A stretch of DNA of 64,000 nucleotides, from positions 124,001-188,000 of the forward strand of contig SCRD01000028.1 of NCBI GenBank assembly GCA_004298155.1, in the 5' to 3' direction. The notes under the pieces were generated by a model, which saw nothing but the letters and a program-made list of their open reading frames with translations, was not told where the DNA came from and made no database searches. Below, one piece after another: positions 44,425 to 53,937 of this stretch (positions are counted from its first letter, which is position 1; each line of letters starts with the position of its first letter). Position numbers and translations under genes: made by a program. Source of the DNA: Acidobacteriota bacterium (GTDB lineage: Bacteria; Acidobacteriota; Terriglobia; UBA7540).

Positions 44425-45543
44425 TTAAACCTTCAGGAAAATTTTCTGCCGGTAGAGGAAATAGAGAAACAGCCAGCCGGTCATGATGACGCTGACGGCC
44501 CAGAATAGCGGCTCGATAGCGCCCATGCGATGGATGAATCCGTGGACGAAGATGGTCGTGACCGTCCCGAAATCAAACAGATGTGACACCAGGTAAATGG
44601 TGATAGCGTTCACGCCGATGATGGTGAAAAAGAACGCCCAGCGCTTGTAGCCCTTCACATCGATGATCCAGTAGAAAAGCGCCAGAAGCAGCAGGCTCCA
44701 GCCACCCGCGAAAAGAACGAAGGTGCTGGTCCACAGGTTCTTGATAATGGGGAAGTTGAAGCTCCAGATGAAACCTGCCAGCAGGCTGGCTACTCCTGCC
44801 ACAACCAGGCCGAGCGTCTTGCGCTGTGGAGTGTGCTTTGTGCGCAGCCACTGGCCTGCCAGCACGCCAAACAGCGTGGTAGCGATAGCGGGGAAGGTGG
44901 ATAGAATTCCCTCGTTGTCCCCCTGGGCAAAGCAGCAGTAAGGACGCGGCAGCAGATGCCGGTCAATGAAGCTTGCCAGGTTTCCGTCCGGCGTCATCAC
45001 GCCCGAGCCCACGCCCGGCACGGGAACCAGCATCATTACCAGCCAGTAAACCACCAGGATTCCGGCGAAAAAGGCAATCTGCCCGCGAACGTTGGTGTTC
45101 ATCACAATCAGCGCGGCAAAGAAGTAGCACAAGGCGATCCGCTGCAGAACTCCGGCAATGCGCAGTTGGTGAAAGTTGAAATCCAGAAGGCCGTTATAAA
45201 CCAGGCCAAGCACGAACAGCACTACCAGCCGGCGGACAATACGGCGGTAGATCCGGCCGCGGTTGGCGCCTTCTTCGAGGTGTCTTGAAAGAGAAAACGG
45301 CAGCACCACTCCCACAACAAACAGGAAGAGCGGAAAAATCAGGTCATAAAAATGAAAACCGGCCCAGGGAACGTGCTCGAACTGCACGTTGAGCAGGTTG
45401 GTGGCTGGTCCGGGATTCATCTTGTGCAGGGCGCGGATGATTTCCTCGCCGCCGGTGATCCAGAACATGTCGAAACCGCGCAGCGCATCGATGGAGGCCA
45501 CGCGTTTTGCAAGAAAAGACTGCTGGTTTGGCACGTTGCCCAT
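44425..45543 (-). CDS. DUF5009 / HGSNAT-like membrane acyltransferase family protein
   Basis: A 372-aa protein with about ten membrane helices. It begins with the family mark RVASIDALRGFDMFWITGGEE and has FYDLIFPLFLFVVGVVLPFSL, GVLQRIALCYFFAALI and GVLAGQWLRT, as in the heparan-alpha-glucosaminide N-acetyltransferase/NagX group. Those move acetyl groups across membranes onto amino sugars, and related bacterial proteins sit in sugar-recycling loci. The ATG at 45543 has a GAGAGG site. Substrate here unknown. Confidence 0.85.
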   Translation of the reverse strand: MGNVPNQQSFLAKRVASIDALRGFDMFWITGGEEIIRALHKMNPGPATNLLNVQFEHVPWAGFHFYDLIFPLFLFVVGVVLPFSLSRHLEEGANRGRIYRRIVRRLVVLFVLGLVYNGLLDFNFHQLRIAGVLQRIALCYFFAALIVMNTNVRGQIAFFAGILVVYWLVMMLVPVPGVGSGVMTPDGNLASFIDRHLLPRPYCCFAQGDNEGILSTFPAIATTLFGVLAGQWLRTKHTPQRKTLGLVVAGVASLLAGFIWSFNFPIIKNLWTSTFVLFAGGWSLLLLALFYWIIDVKGYKRWAFFFTIIGVNAITIYLVSHLFDFGTVTTIFVHGFIHRMGAIEPLFWAVSVIMTGWLFLYFLYRQKIFLKV

Positions 45544-45739
45544 TGACACCTCTCACTCGTTCAACTGGACGTCTTCCGTGGCAGGAAATCGGCCCTGGTT
45601 TTGAAGCAGGGACCCGGCGCCTTGTTTCATTCAGCCAAAGCGTATCGGCGCTTTGGATTTCAGAAAAAGGACGTGACTACTTCCTGAGAAAATAGCGCGG
45701 GTTGGGGAAAAAGGGAAGAGGTTTCGCGCGAGGGTACGC

Positions 45740-46702
45740 CTATGCGCGGAGGGAAGGACGGACAGCTTCCGGCAGAGCGCCGCTCGCCTGCGCCGCATGG
45801 GCCGGAGAAGCCTGGCGGCATGGTGCATCCTCATGGAGGGTTTGCAGGCTGAATTCCGCCAGGAGCGGCAAATGGTCTGAGGCGATGAGCGCCTTGCGGC
45901 TGCGGTGGAGCTCGAGGCGATGGAGCTTCAGGCTATCGTCAAAATATATATGGTCGAGGCGCAGCAGAGGCAGGACGCACGGGTACGTGCGGTAGCGCGC
46001 GGAGCGTGACTGAAGGCCGGGGGCGCCAAAGTGAGCGGAGAGCAGTCGGGTGGCTTCTCCCGAAATCCATTCATTAAAGTCACCCAGAACGATCCGCGTT
46101 CCGGCGAGTTCGGTGCTGCGCAGGATACGGCGGCTGACCATGCGGCGGGCCTGATCGCCGCGCTCGCGATAAGCAGTGCCGAGATGCACGTTGAACAGGT
46201 GCAGGACGTGCCCGCCGGCGAGCTGCACATCCGCACGGAGCACGCCTCGTGGCTCGCGGCCGCGCGTGGTAATGTCGTAATTCCACGCACCGATAATCGG
46301 GAAGCGCGACAGCAGCAGGTTGCCGTAGGCCCCGCCGTTGTGCCGCCGCGTTTCGCCGAAAGCCGGATGGTAGCCAAGGGCCTCCGCGACGTAGCGGGCC
46401 TGGTCTTCGTGCGTATGCGAACCCTGCCCCACAACCTCTTGAAGCGCCACAATGTCCGCATTGAGCTCGCCGAGCACCTGGGCGATCCTGCGGGGGCGCA
46501 CGCGCTGGTCAAGCCCGCGGCATTTGTGGATGTTATAGGTGGCTACGCGAAGAGTATGGGTCGTCATAAACAGATCAATCCATCCGCATGAAGCGAGTCG
46601 GTTTGGAGAAACGCTGGCACAGGCCTTCAGGGCCGCCTTTTCATTAGATGCAAGACTGGCGGCAATCGGTTGAGTTTGGGAAAGAGTTTTCAGTTTTCTC
46701 AT
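45740..46702 (-). CDS. Endonuclease/exonuclease/phosphatase (EEP) family protein
   Basis: A 320-aa EEP-fold hydrolase. Landmarks are LRVATYNIHKCRGLD, ADIVALQEV (Glu metal ligand), FNVHLGTAYRER, IVLGDFNEW (Asp/Asn) and the final SDHLPLLAEF (Asp-His). The start used here overlaps the phospholipase-D stop as ATGA, but adds 45 residues before the fold. The ATG at 46567 (MTTHTLRV) is an equally reasonable start. The pairing with a PLD gene recalls E. coli ybhP-ybhO (clsB). Confidence 0.87.
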   Translation of the reverse strand: MRKLKTLSQTQPIAASLASNEKAALKACASVSPNRLASCGWIDLFMTTHTLRVATYNIHKCRGLDQRVRPRRIAQVLGELNADIVALQEVVGQGSHTHEDQARYVAEALGYHPAFGETRRHNGGAYGNLLLSRFPIIGAWNYDITTRGREPRGVLRADVQLAGGHVLHLFNVHLGTAYRERGDQARRMVSRRILRSTELAGTRIVLGDFNEWISGEATRLLSAHFGAPGLQSRSARYRTYPCVLPLLRLDHIYFDDSLKLHRLELHRSRKALIASDHLPLLAEFSLQTLHEDAPCRQASPAHAAQASGALPEAVRPSLRA

Positions 46703-48210
46703 GGCGATTCCGGAGCATCGGGCGGGCTGTCATCGATGTCTTCCGAAACACCGGCAGGTTTCTTTCGCCGAAAGCGCAGCCTCCATGCCTCCACCAGAAG
46801 AGTCAGCCCCACCCATGCGCCCACAACGGCCAGCACTCCGGCAACAACCCTGGGCAACAGGACGGCGGCCGCTACAAGCCCCAAAAGCGTCAGCCCGCCC
46901 CAGAGCATCACGGAAGCTTCTGCCGGGCCCAGAACGCGGCTGCTGGTGACGGCGGCCCCCACCAGCTTGCCGAATCGAAGTACTCCCTTGGCCGCCCAGT
47001 TGGCGCTGCCCCGGGCCGCACCGCGGGGCCTCGAACGCATCCGGCGCGGCAGGATGGGACTGGGACGGTGCCTGGCTGACAGGACAATTTCCGTGGAGTG
47101 GCTCAGGTCATCCAGATACATCGCCTGCATCTCGCCCGCAAACCCGTCATCCTCTACAATCACGTCGAGTTCCCAGTTGCTGACCCAGCTTGCAATATTC
47201 AGATTGGTTGATCCTACCCGGGCCCAGTGGCCGTCCGCGACCGCAGTCTTGGCATGGAGCATAGGACCGTTCCACTCAAAGATGCGCACGCCGGCCTCGA
47301 GCAGTAAGCGGTAACCAGCGCGCGAAATGGCGCGGACAAACGGCACGTCAGCAGCGCGAGGCAGCAGCAGGCGGACGTCCACGCCGTCGGCAGCCGCCGC
47401 ACATAGCGCCTGGACGTAAGACGACGTTCCTACAAAATAGGCGTCGGTCAGCCAGATGGATTCCCGTGCCACGGCGGCAACCAACTGGTCCAGCCGGTAC
47501 ATTGACGCCGCACCCGGCTGGCTGGCGATGATCCGCAGGGCAACGCTCCCCGGAACATCTGCGGCAGGGCGGCCTTTCGCGAGTTCGCTTTCAGGCAGCG
47601 GAGCGCCGCTGGCGGCCCAGGTTGATGCAAAGGCCCGTTCAACCTCAGGCACAGCCGGCCCTTCAATTGAAACGCCTGTGTCGCGCCAGGGAGCGATGCC
47701 GCGCTCGGGATAGCCCGCCCACGCCCGGCCCACGCACAACCCGGTGACGAAGGCGATCTGGTTGTCCACAACGATCGTCTTACGGTGGTCGCGGCTGACC
47801 CAGCCGAACGCGCTGTCAACACGCGGGGGGTTGAAACATCGCACTTCTACTCCGGCACGGCGGAGCCGCCGCCAGAAGCTCCACCCGGTGGCGGCGATGG
47901 CGCCCATCCAGTCATAAAGGACCCGCACCTGGACGCCCTGGCGCGCTTTTTCGGCCAGCAGCACTGCAAATTCGCGCCCGATGTCGTCGTCGTGGATAAT
48001 GTAACTTTCAAAATGAACGGAGTGCCGTGCTTCGCGGATGGCTTCCTTCCACGCCGGATAATTCTGTTCCGCGTCGCGCAGCAACCGGACACTGTTGCAG
48101 GCAATCAGCGGCGCTCCCGCCGCGCGTGAGAACGCCTGGTCAGCGAACACGCTGACCTCTGAGAGCGTCTCTCTTGCCAGCGGCACGAGGGGGTTTTCAG
48201 GTGCGGCCAT
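46699..48210 (-). CDS. Phospholipase D / cardiolipin synthase-like protein
   Basis: A 503-aa protein with two PLD motifs, HRKTIVVD (first half) and LHAKTAVAD followed by GSTNLN (second half), the pair that forms one active site with two His. Cardiolipin synthases of the ClsB type share this layout. Unlike ClsA it lacks N-terminal membrane helices. Instead it carries two C-terminal hydrophobic segments (VMLWGGLTLLGLVAAAVLL and VVAGVLAVVGAWVGLTLLV). Translation is probably coupled to the EEP gene by a four-base overlap. Acts at the membrane on phospholipids by family inference. Confidence 0.88.
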   Translation of the reverse strand: MAAPENPLVPLARETLSEVSVFADQAFSRAAGAPLIACNSVRLLRDAEQNYPAWKEAIREARHSVHFESYIIHDDDIGREFAVLLAEKARQGVQVRVLYDWMGAIAATGWSFWRRLRRAGVEVRCFNPPRVDSAFGWVSRDHRKTIVVDNQIAFVTGLCVGRAWAGYPERGIAPWRDTGVSIEGPAVPEVERAFASTWAASGAPLPESELAKGRPAADVPGSVALRIIASQPGAASMYRLDQLVAAVARESIWLTDAYFVGTSSYVQALCAAAADGVDVRLLLPRAADVPFVRAISRAGYRLLLEAGVRIFEWNGPMLHAKTAVADGHWARVGSTNLNIASWVSNWELDVIVEDDGFAGEMQAMYLDDLSHSTEIVLSARHRPSPILPRRMRSRPRGAARGSANWAAKGVLRFGKLVGAAVTSSRVLGPAEASVMLWGGLTLLGLVAAAVLLPRVVAGVLAVVGAWVGLTLLVEAWRLRFRRKKPAGVSEDIDDSPPDAPESP

Positions 48211-48333
48211 GAGTTACCATCATACCGCGCTAAACGGAGAGAATCCCATACTTGCGAGCGCTGCCATTACGCAGGGCCGAGGCCAGCATCTGAAACGTGG
48301 AACCAAGGTGGAAATTCTTGTAACATTCCCGAC

Positions 48334-48741
48334 ATGAAGAAATTGAAAACCCGGAAGAGCACGCCAGCGGCGAAAGCCAGGGTCTTTCCGGAAAACGTCG
48401 ATGAATATCTTGCTGGAGTTCCGGAACCTGCCCGCACCACGTTGCAAAAGATGCGCGCGGTCATCCGGTCCGCGGCGCCGCCCGAGACCACTGAGACGAT
48501 CAGTTACGGCATGCCCGCATTCAAGCACAATGGAGTGCTGCTGTGGTTTGCCGCGTTTTCGAACCACTGCAGCCTGTTTCCAACCGCTTCAGTCATCGAA
48601 GCTCTGAGAGATGAACTGAAGGGCTTCCGCATTTCCAAAGGCACCATTCAATTTCCCACCGACAAGCCACTACCCTCCGCGCTCATCCGGAGGATCGTGA
48701 AATTACGGGTTGCGCAAAACGAAAGCAGAAAAAAGCGCTGA
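48334..48741 (+). CDS. DUF1801 domain protein
   Basis: A 135-aa YdhG-like protein: VDEYLAGVPEPARTTLQKMRAVIRSAAPPETTETISYGMPAFKHNGVLLWFAAFSNHCSLFP is the DUF1801 core, ending in KGTIQFPTDKPLPSALIRRIVKLR. The family's role is unknown. It is divergent from the phospholipase D gene, 123 bp away, and nothing suggests an operon. Confidence 0.88.
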   Translation: MKKLKTRKSTPAAKARVFPENVDEYLAGVPEPARTTLQKMRAVIRSAAPPETTETISYGMPAFKHNGVLLWFAAFSNHCSLFPTASVIEALRDELKGFRISKGTIQFPTDKPLPSALIRRIVKLRVAQNESRKKR

Positions 48742-48774
48742 CTGCGCGACAGGGCGGCTGCTCATTGCTCTCGT

Positions 48775-49833
48775 TTACTCAGACCTGAGAGAAGCCATGT
48801 CGATGGAGAATCGGTACTTGACATCGGACCTGAGCAGCCTCTCGTAAGCTTCGTTGACCTTCTGGATGGGGATGACTTCGACATCAGAGGTGATGTTGTT
48901 GTCGCCGCAGAAATCGAGCATCTCCTGGGTCTCAGCGATGCCGCCGATGGCTGACCCGGAGAGGCTGCGCCGCCTGAGCAGAAGACCGAACGCGCCAACA
49001 TTGAGAGGCTTTGCCGGCGCGCCCACCAGGGTGATGTTGCCGTCGCGGCTGAGCAGGTTGATGTAGGCGTTGATGTCATGATCGGCGGAGACGGCGTCGA
49101 GGATGAAGTCGAAGCTGCCGGCATGTTTCTTCATCTCATCGGTATTCCGTGACACCACCACTTCATCAGCGCCGAGGCGCAGCGCGTCATCCTTCTTGCC
49201 AGGGGAGGTGGTGAAAACAACAACGTGGGCCCCGAGCGCGTGCGCAAACTTCACTCCCATGTGGCCGAGCCCGCCGAGTCCGACGATGCCAACTTTCTTC
49301 CCCTTGCTGACGCACCAGTGCCGCATGGGGGAATAGGTTGTGATTCCTGCGCAGAGAAGAGGGGCTGTCCCGGCGAGACCGAGACCGGGGGGAACGCGCA
49401 CCACAAACCGCTCGTCAACTACAACGCTATCGGAGTAGCCGCCATAGGTGACGCCACCAAGGTGCTTGTCCGGGAAGTTGTAGGTGAGGATCACATTCGG
49501 GCAGTATTGCTCCTGTCCGGCGCGACATTCCGGGCAAGTGCCATCCGAATCGACCATGCAGCCGACCGCGGCAATGTCGCCGGGTTTGAACTTTTTCACG
49601 GCGGAGCCAACCCTGGTGACACGTCCGATGATCTCGTGGCCGGGGATGCAGGGATAGGTGGTAGGGACTACCTCGCTCCATTCATCGCGGACAGTATGGA
49701 CATCGGAGTGGCAGATGCCACAGAAGAGGACCTCAATCTGGACGTCGTTTTCGGTTGGATCGCGCCTCGATATTACCGTCGAGACAAGAGGCGATGTGGC
49801 ACTTGCAGCAGAATAGGCTTTCGCTTTGTACAT
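48775..49833 (-). CDS. Zinc-dependent NAD(P) alcohol dehydrogenase (YahK/CAD-like)
   Basis: A 352-aa medium-chain dehydrogenase reducing aldehydes, by family, with NADPH. Catalytic zinc ligands are in CGICHSDVH and GHEIIGR. The Rossmann motif is GIVGLGGLGHMGVKFAHALG. The structural-zinc loop reads CMVDSDGTCPECRAGQEQYC: an Asp stands where the first of the four Cys usually is. TAGGAGC precedes the ATG at 49833. It is a single gene. Confidence 0.93.
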   Translation of the reverse strand: MYKAKAYSAASATSPLVSTVISRRDPTENDVQIEVLFCGICHSDVHTVRDEWSEVVPTTYPCIPGHEIIGRVTRVGSAVKKFKPGDIAAVGCMVDSDGTCPECRAGQEQYCPNVILTYNFPDKHLGGVTYGGYSDSVVVDERFVVRVPPGLGLAGTAPLLCAGITTYSPMRHWCVSKGKKVGIVGLGGLGHMGVKFAHALGAHVVVFTTSPGKKDDALRLGADEVVVSRNTDEMKKHAGSFDFILDAVSADHDINAYINLLSRDGNITLVGAPAKPLNVGAFGLLLRRRSLSGSAIGGIAETQEMLDFCGDNNITSDVEVIPIQKVNEAYERLLRSDVKYRFSIDMASLRSE

Positions 49834-50024
49834 ATATTCAAGCTCCTACGTAAAAAATATACTGGGCATGCATAATAGACCAGCATGCGGCGCCGTGCAC
49901 ACGGCACCGGTTGCGGTGGTCATACTTTGTCGCAACCCAGTGGATCCTTACATTCGATGCTCAATTCCGAATTCGGTTGCGGGCAAACTCTCTTGTCCCA
50001 CTCTCTAAATAATGCTCTTCGGAT

Positions 50025-50420
50025 TTACTTGCGGTATTGGTCGTCGGTTACCATCTCCATCCATTCAACCGCCTTGCCATCCTTTTTTTCCTGAATGGCG
50101 ATGTGCGTCATGGCAGTGGCCGGCGTGGCGCCGTGCCAGTGCTTCTCGCCGGGGGGGATCCAGACCACATCGCCCGGCCGAACTTCCTCGACCGGCCCGC
50201 CCCAGCGCTGCGCCCAGCCGCAGCCCGCGGTGATGATGAGGGTCTGACCCAGCGGATGCGTATGCCACGCGGTGCGCGCCCCCGGTTCGAAGGTGACGCT
50301 GGCGCCTTGAACAAGCGCCGGATCAGGCGCCTGAATAAGGGGATCGATGCGCACGGCCCCGGTGAACCACTCCGAGGGACCCTTGACAGAAGCCTGCGAG
50401 CCAACCCTTCTGATTTCCAT
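50025..50420 (-). CDS. Cupin-type (R)-hydroxynitrile lyase, Mn-dependent
   Basis: A 131-aa single-domain cupin that closely recalls the hydroxynitrile lyase of Granulicella tundricola (GtHNL), which cleaves or forms cyanohydrins. Its known metal ligands His53, His55, Gln59 and His94 all fall at the same numbers here (WHTHPLGQT and GEKHW), and Gln110 of the pocket is present too. The start at 50420 has an AAGGAG site; an in-frame ATG 18 codons upstream lacks one. The recalled reference sequence was not aligned by computer. The natural substrate of such cupins is unknown. Confidence 0.85.
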   Translation of the reverse strand: MEIRRVGSQASVKGPSEWFTGAVRIDPLIQAPDPALVQGASVTFEPGARTAWHTHPLGQTLIITAGCGWAQRWGGPVEEVRPGDVVWIPPGEKHWHGATPATAMTHIAIQEKKDGKAVEWMEMVTDDQYRK

Positions 50421-50686
50421 TTTCTGTGCTCCTTTTGTTAGCGTTGAAAATCGCTCATCGTATATCCCCATCATGCTGCTGCAGTCGAACGGTAATCAAG
50501 AATTACGCTCACGCGCCGCAAGAATAACACGCCATGTGCAGCCACCAAAAACGATTGGAGAGGCGGGGCGCGGGTTTTGCAATCCGGCGTGCCTTTTTCA
50601 ACCTGTGCCAGATTGGCGCAGCATTGGCTAACGGAGGCGGCTTGGATGGCTTTGCAGTTTTGTTGTGGTATGGATAGAATTGCGGC

Positions 50687-51286
50687 ATGACTTCAACCCC
50701 CAAAGAATTGGGAGATGTCAATCTTGTTCAACGGCCCGCGGCACTTGCTGGCATCGAAGCCCGCACCCAGGCGTTGGGATTTGATATGGCCTCCGAGCCT
50801 CGCACCGGAGCTCTGCTGCAGGCGCTTGCGGCTTCAAAGCCCGGCGGCCGTTTGCTTGAGCTTGGAACGGGCACCGGCGTTGCGACCGCATGGATCCTGG
50901 CAGGGATGGACGCCCATGCCACATTGACCAGCGTGGACGTTAGTTCCGCCCACCAGCAGGTGGCGAGCGAGTTCCTGGCCAGCGACAGCCGCCTGACGCT
51001 TGTCCTTGAAGACGGCCTCCAGTTCCTGAAGCGCCAGCCATCAGAAAGCTTTGACTTTGTATTTGCCGATGCGATCCCCGGCAAGTACGAAGGGCTTGAG
51101 GAATGTCTGAAAGTCGTGAAACCCGGCGGCGCTTACGTGGTTGATGATATGTTACCGCTTCCGAGGTGGCCCAGAGCCCACGTAGAAAGGGTTCTTCTCC
51201 TCACCAAACAATTGGCCGGCGATGACCGCTTCGCTATTGCGCCGCTCGACTGGGCTACCGGCGTCATCGTTGCGGTCAGGCGTTAA
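50687..51286 (+). CDS. O-methyltransferase-like class I SAM enzyme
   Basis: A 199-aa Rossmann-fold protein with GGRLLELGTGTGVATAWIL (SAM binding), LTSVDVSSAHQQVA (acidic ribose contact), ESFDFVFADAIPGKYEGLEECLKVVKPGGAYVVDDM (the metal-like DD of catechol-type O-methyltransferases) and a C-terminal FAIAPLDWATGVIVAVRR. Divergent from the hydroxynitrile lyase, about 270 bp away. Substrate unknown. Confidence 0.82.
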   Translation: MTSTPKELGDVNLVQRPAALAGIEARTQALGFDMASEPRTGALLQALAASKPGGRLLELGTGTGVATAWILAGMDAHATLTSVDVSSAHQQVASEFLASDSRLTLVLEDGLQFLKRQPSESFDFVFADAIPGKYEGLEECLKVVKPGGAYVVDDMLPLPRWPRAHVERVLLLTKQLAGDDRFAIAPLDWATGVIVAVRR

Positions 51287-51589
51287 GAGGTGCGGCCTGG
51301 GCCTCGCGCCATTTCATGCTGGCTCGGACCATTCGTCGAAGCTACCCGCCTCCCGCGTGGGCCCATAGATAGATCCCACTCGCATCGTCGCCCTGCGGCA
51401 AGGAATTCAGCTCCTTGTTTTTTCATGAATGTTTCGCCCAGCCTCAGGCAGGTGGAAATGGGTGCTGAAAGACCCACCGCGCCAGGTGCGAGGTATGCTG
51501 ATCGCGTTCCCGCTGATGGCCCGCCCGCCAATTTGGCGGCAGCAGCATGAATGCACGGTTCGAAGGCTGAGTCGTTTTCTCAGGAGTGG
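51287..51589. other. Convergent spacer, nothing recognised
   Basis: About 300 bp between the converging methyltransferase and dimethylformamidase-like genes. Short frames are open but lack ribosome sites or known motifs, and I saw no clear terminator. Confidence 0.4.
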
Positions 51590-53194
51590 TTATGGCGTCC
51601 CGGGAACAGCGCCGAATTTTTTCAAAATGTTTGTAGTAGCCAGTTGAACAATAGGGTTCGTCAGATCTGGGTGAAGGGCGCCGGGCGTAAAGGAGTCAAG
51701 GCCCCAATTCCACCACTTCGTGCCTGCATCGAAAACTGTGGTGCCTGATGACGCCGTGTAAACCGTCATGTCGGCATACAGGATCTGCCCGGTGGTGTGA
51801 TCAGGGTAGGGGGAGTGGGCAATGCTTGCCACACCCGGGGGAACGTTGGCAAACATCTCGTCCACTTCGGAGCCAAGCAGCCCAGGGAGATGGGTTCCGT
51901 TTTGTACGTTTGCACCCTGAAAAATCCAGTTCGACGCGTCTGTCACTATGATGTCGGCGTTGACTGGCCCGGCGCCAATGGGTTCATTGTACATGGCGCC
52001 GCACATCTGGTCCTCGGGGCGGTTCACGGGAGGCAGCCGGAACTGAGTTGTAATCAGGTAATCATTGCTCGGGTCACCGTCGAGCGCATAGGGGTCCTGC
52101 GTCAAAGCCGAGTACTTGTAACAAATGATTGTCCGGTCCTTATCTCCAGTGATGCTGCTGGGCGCATATCGGACCTGCCAGTATGAAGTGTTGGAGCCAA
52201 AGAATGCCAGATTCACATTCTTGTCCCTGGCGCCTTCGACATTATCCCGCATTTGCCACGTCCAATACTCACCGTGCCCGGCCAGGAAAAATCCCTTATG
52301 GGCTGGAATAATGTTGCCGCCGTTTTCATGAATGTCCACGTCGGTACAATAGGTAACGTCGTAGCCTTCCCGTTCCAGAAAGCGGACCATGTTGTTTTCG
52401 AACACAAGGAAGTCCTGGGCTCCGTACCAGGTCTGGTAGGGGCGGTTAAAAGAAACCTCAAAGGCCCGTGGAGTCGTGTAAAGAGAAAATCCCCCCCAGG
52501 GATTGTAGGCCTGGTAAGTGTTGACGCTCGAATTGAAGAGAAGATCGGATTCGCGCCCGTCATCCCGCACAACAAAAACGATATAGGCTTGCGTCCCGCT
52601 TGTCTTGGCAGTCAGCTTGGCGAGGTAGAAGCCACTGGCCCAATCTGTCGGGTCGCTGCTGTTGGATGTTGTCACCTGGTAATTGCTCTCCCAGTGGCAC
52701 TCGATCAAATTCGTGGTTGCGGCCGGGGTTGGTTGTGGCTGCTGAATGCCGTTAAGGGTGACGGGCGCGGATACTAGCCTTGCACCCGCCCCTCCGTACC
52801 AGCCCATGCGGTAGATGGCCACGGTATAAGTGGAATCGATTGTATTCACAAAAAAGCTGATGGCGTCGCCCCGATTCACGCTGGTGGCCGAAGCAAACCC
52901 TTCAATCTCATGGTTCGTGGCGGCACGGGTGAGCTTCCATGAAGGGTCCCCGGCTTTCTTATTCTCCTCGACAATTGGATTACTGCCTGAGCTGGCGGAA
53001 CCGCCGGGGCTGGAGGCGGAACCACCGCAACTCACAAGACCCGTTGCAGCTGCCAGACCAGCCATCAGAAATGCGCGTCGAGGAATAGGGCCAAGAAAGC
53101 GGTGGAGCTCTTTCTGGGGTGAGGAATTGCTGCCAGAGATGGCTAACGGACCTGTTGACTCCTCGTTTGCATCGGTGCTCATATATTTCGACAT
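51590..53194 (-). CDS. Tat-type lipoprotein with N,N-dimethylformamidase-beta-like domain
   Basis: A 534-aa protein. After ~35 residues comes PRRAFLMAGLAAATGLVSC, a twin-arginine leader ending in a lipobox Cys, then a Gly/Ser linker. The rest resembles the beta subunit of N,N-dimethylformamidase: YRMGWYGGAGARLV, YQAYNPWGGFSLY, YDVTYCTDVDIHE and GHGEYWTWQMRDNVEGARDKNVNLAFFGSN. Many proteins with this domain have no proven activity, so amide hydrolysis is a guess. The ribosome site GGAG is unusually close to the ATG used; the ATG at 53182 is possible. Confidence 0.8.
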   Translation of the reverse strand: MSKYMSTDANEESTGPLAISGSNSSPQKELHRFLGPIPRRAFLMAGLAAATGLVSCGGSASSPGGSASSGSNPIVEENKKAGDPSWKLTRAATNHEIEGFASATSVNRGDAISFFVNTIDSTYTVAIYRMGWYGGAGARLVSAPVTLNGIQQPQPTPAATTNLIECHWESNYQVTTSNSSDPTDWASGFYLAKLTAKTSGTQAYIVFVVRDDGRESDLLFNSSVNTYQAYNPWGGFSLYTTPRAFEVSFNRPYQTWYGAQDFLVFENNMVRFLEREGYDVTYCTDVDIHENGGNIIPAHKGFFLAGHGEYWTWQMRDNVEGARDKNVNLAFFGSNTSYWQVRYAPSSITGDKDRTIICYKYSALTQDPYALDGDPSNDYLITTQFRLPPVNRPEDQMCGAMYNEPIGAGPVNADIIVTDASNWIFQGANVQNGTHLPGLLGSEVDEMFANVPPGVASIAHSPYPDHTTGQILYADMTVYTASSGTTVFDAGTKWWNWGLDSFTPGALHPDLTNPIVQLATTNILKKFGAVPGTP

Positions 53195-53937
53195 GCTCCT
53201 TAACGGGAATCGGGGCTTTTCTCAATTGCCAGGGCACACGAAGGCCCGCCAATTTCCCTCAGCCCCCATTCAAGCCTTTGCAGAGAGCTTTCCAGGAATT
53301 CGGCCCGTTTGCGTTAAGTTGCCGGTACCCGCTCATGCCCCGACTCTTTAAATTACAGGCAAGAGAGTTACCAATCGATCGTACTGCGTGCAATAGCCAA
53401 CAAGATGTGTAAGCTACGAGGGCCTGCAAAGAGGTTCGAGGGACGATTCGGAAAATTCTTGCTTATGACCGGGCATTTTTTGCACTGGTGTAAGCGATTG
53501 CAAGAGGGGAAAACGGGCCAATCGTCCGCAAGCCCTGAGTAGGGAATTTATAAGTGTTTTATAAATTCTAATTGCTTTGAAGCCTATCCCAAAACTCAAC
53601 AACATGGGAATCTTGCTGGGTGCTCACGGGCAAGCCTGGCCGCCGTTTGTTGGCTCGACAGATGCGGGCGAGTCCCTGGGAAGGGCAGGGGGCTGGCAGC
53701 GCAGGCCGTGCATTTAGAGTCTTCCTGGAACAAACTCAACGAATCCCAGACCTGCCGCAAGCTGGCGCCGTCAGTCCCCATGGGTTGACACCGGCGCCAA
53801 GTGTGTAGTTGGAAACGGCGATTATCAGCATGAAGAGGCCGAAATCAAGCGAGAAGGCGCGTCCACTGGCTTTGTCCGGAGCGTCGAGTTGCAGCAGTGA
53901 AACGGATGGAATGCCTGGACAGTACCCCCACGGGCTT
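53195..53937. other. Gene-poor spacer with one strong palindrome
   Basis: About 740 bp upstream of the lipoprotein gene. No convincing gene was found; a 74-codon frame at 53736-53960 on the minus strand overlaps the radical SAM stop but has no family. The one notable element is the AT-rich palindrome at 53544-53568. Confidence 0.4.
53544..53568. promoter_or_regulatory. AT-rich 10-bp perfect inverted repeat
   Basis: GAATTTATAA (53544-53553) and TTATAAATTC (53559-53568) are exact inverses with a 5-nt GTGTT spacer. Such a 25-bp near-palindrome in GC-rich DNA looks like a regulator site, but it is ~350 bp from the nearest start codon. Confidence 0.45.
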
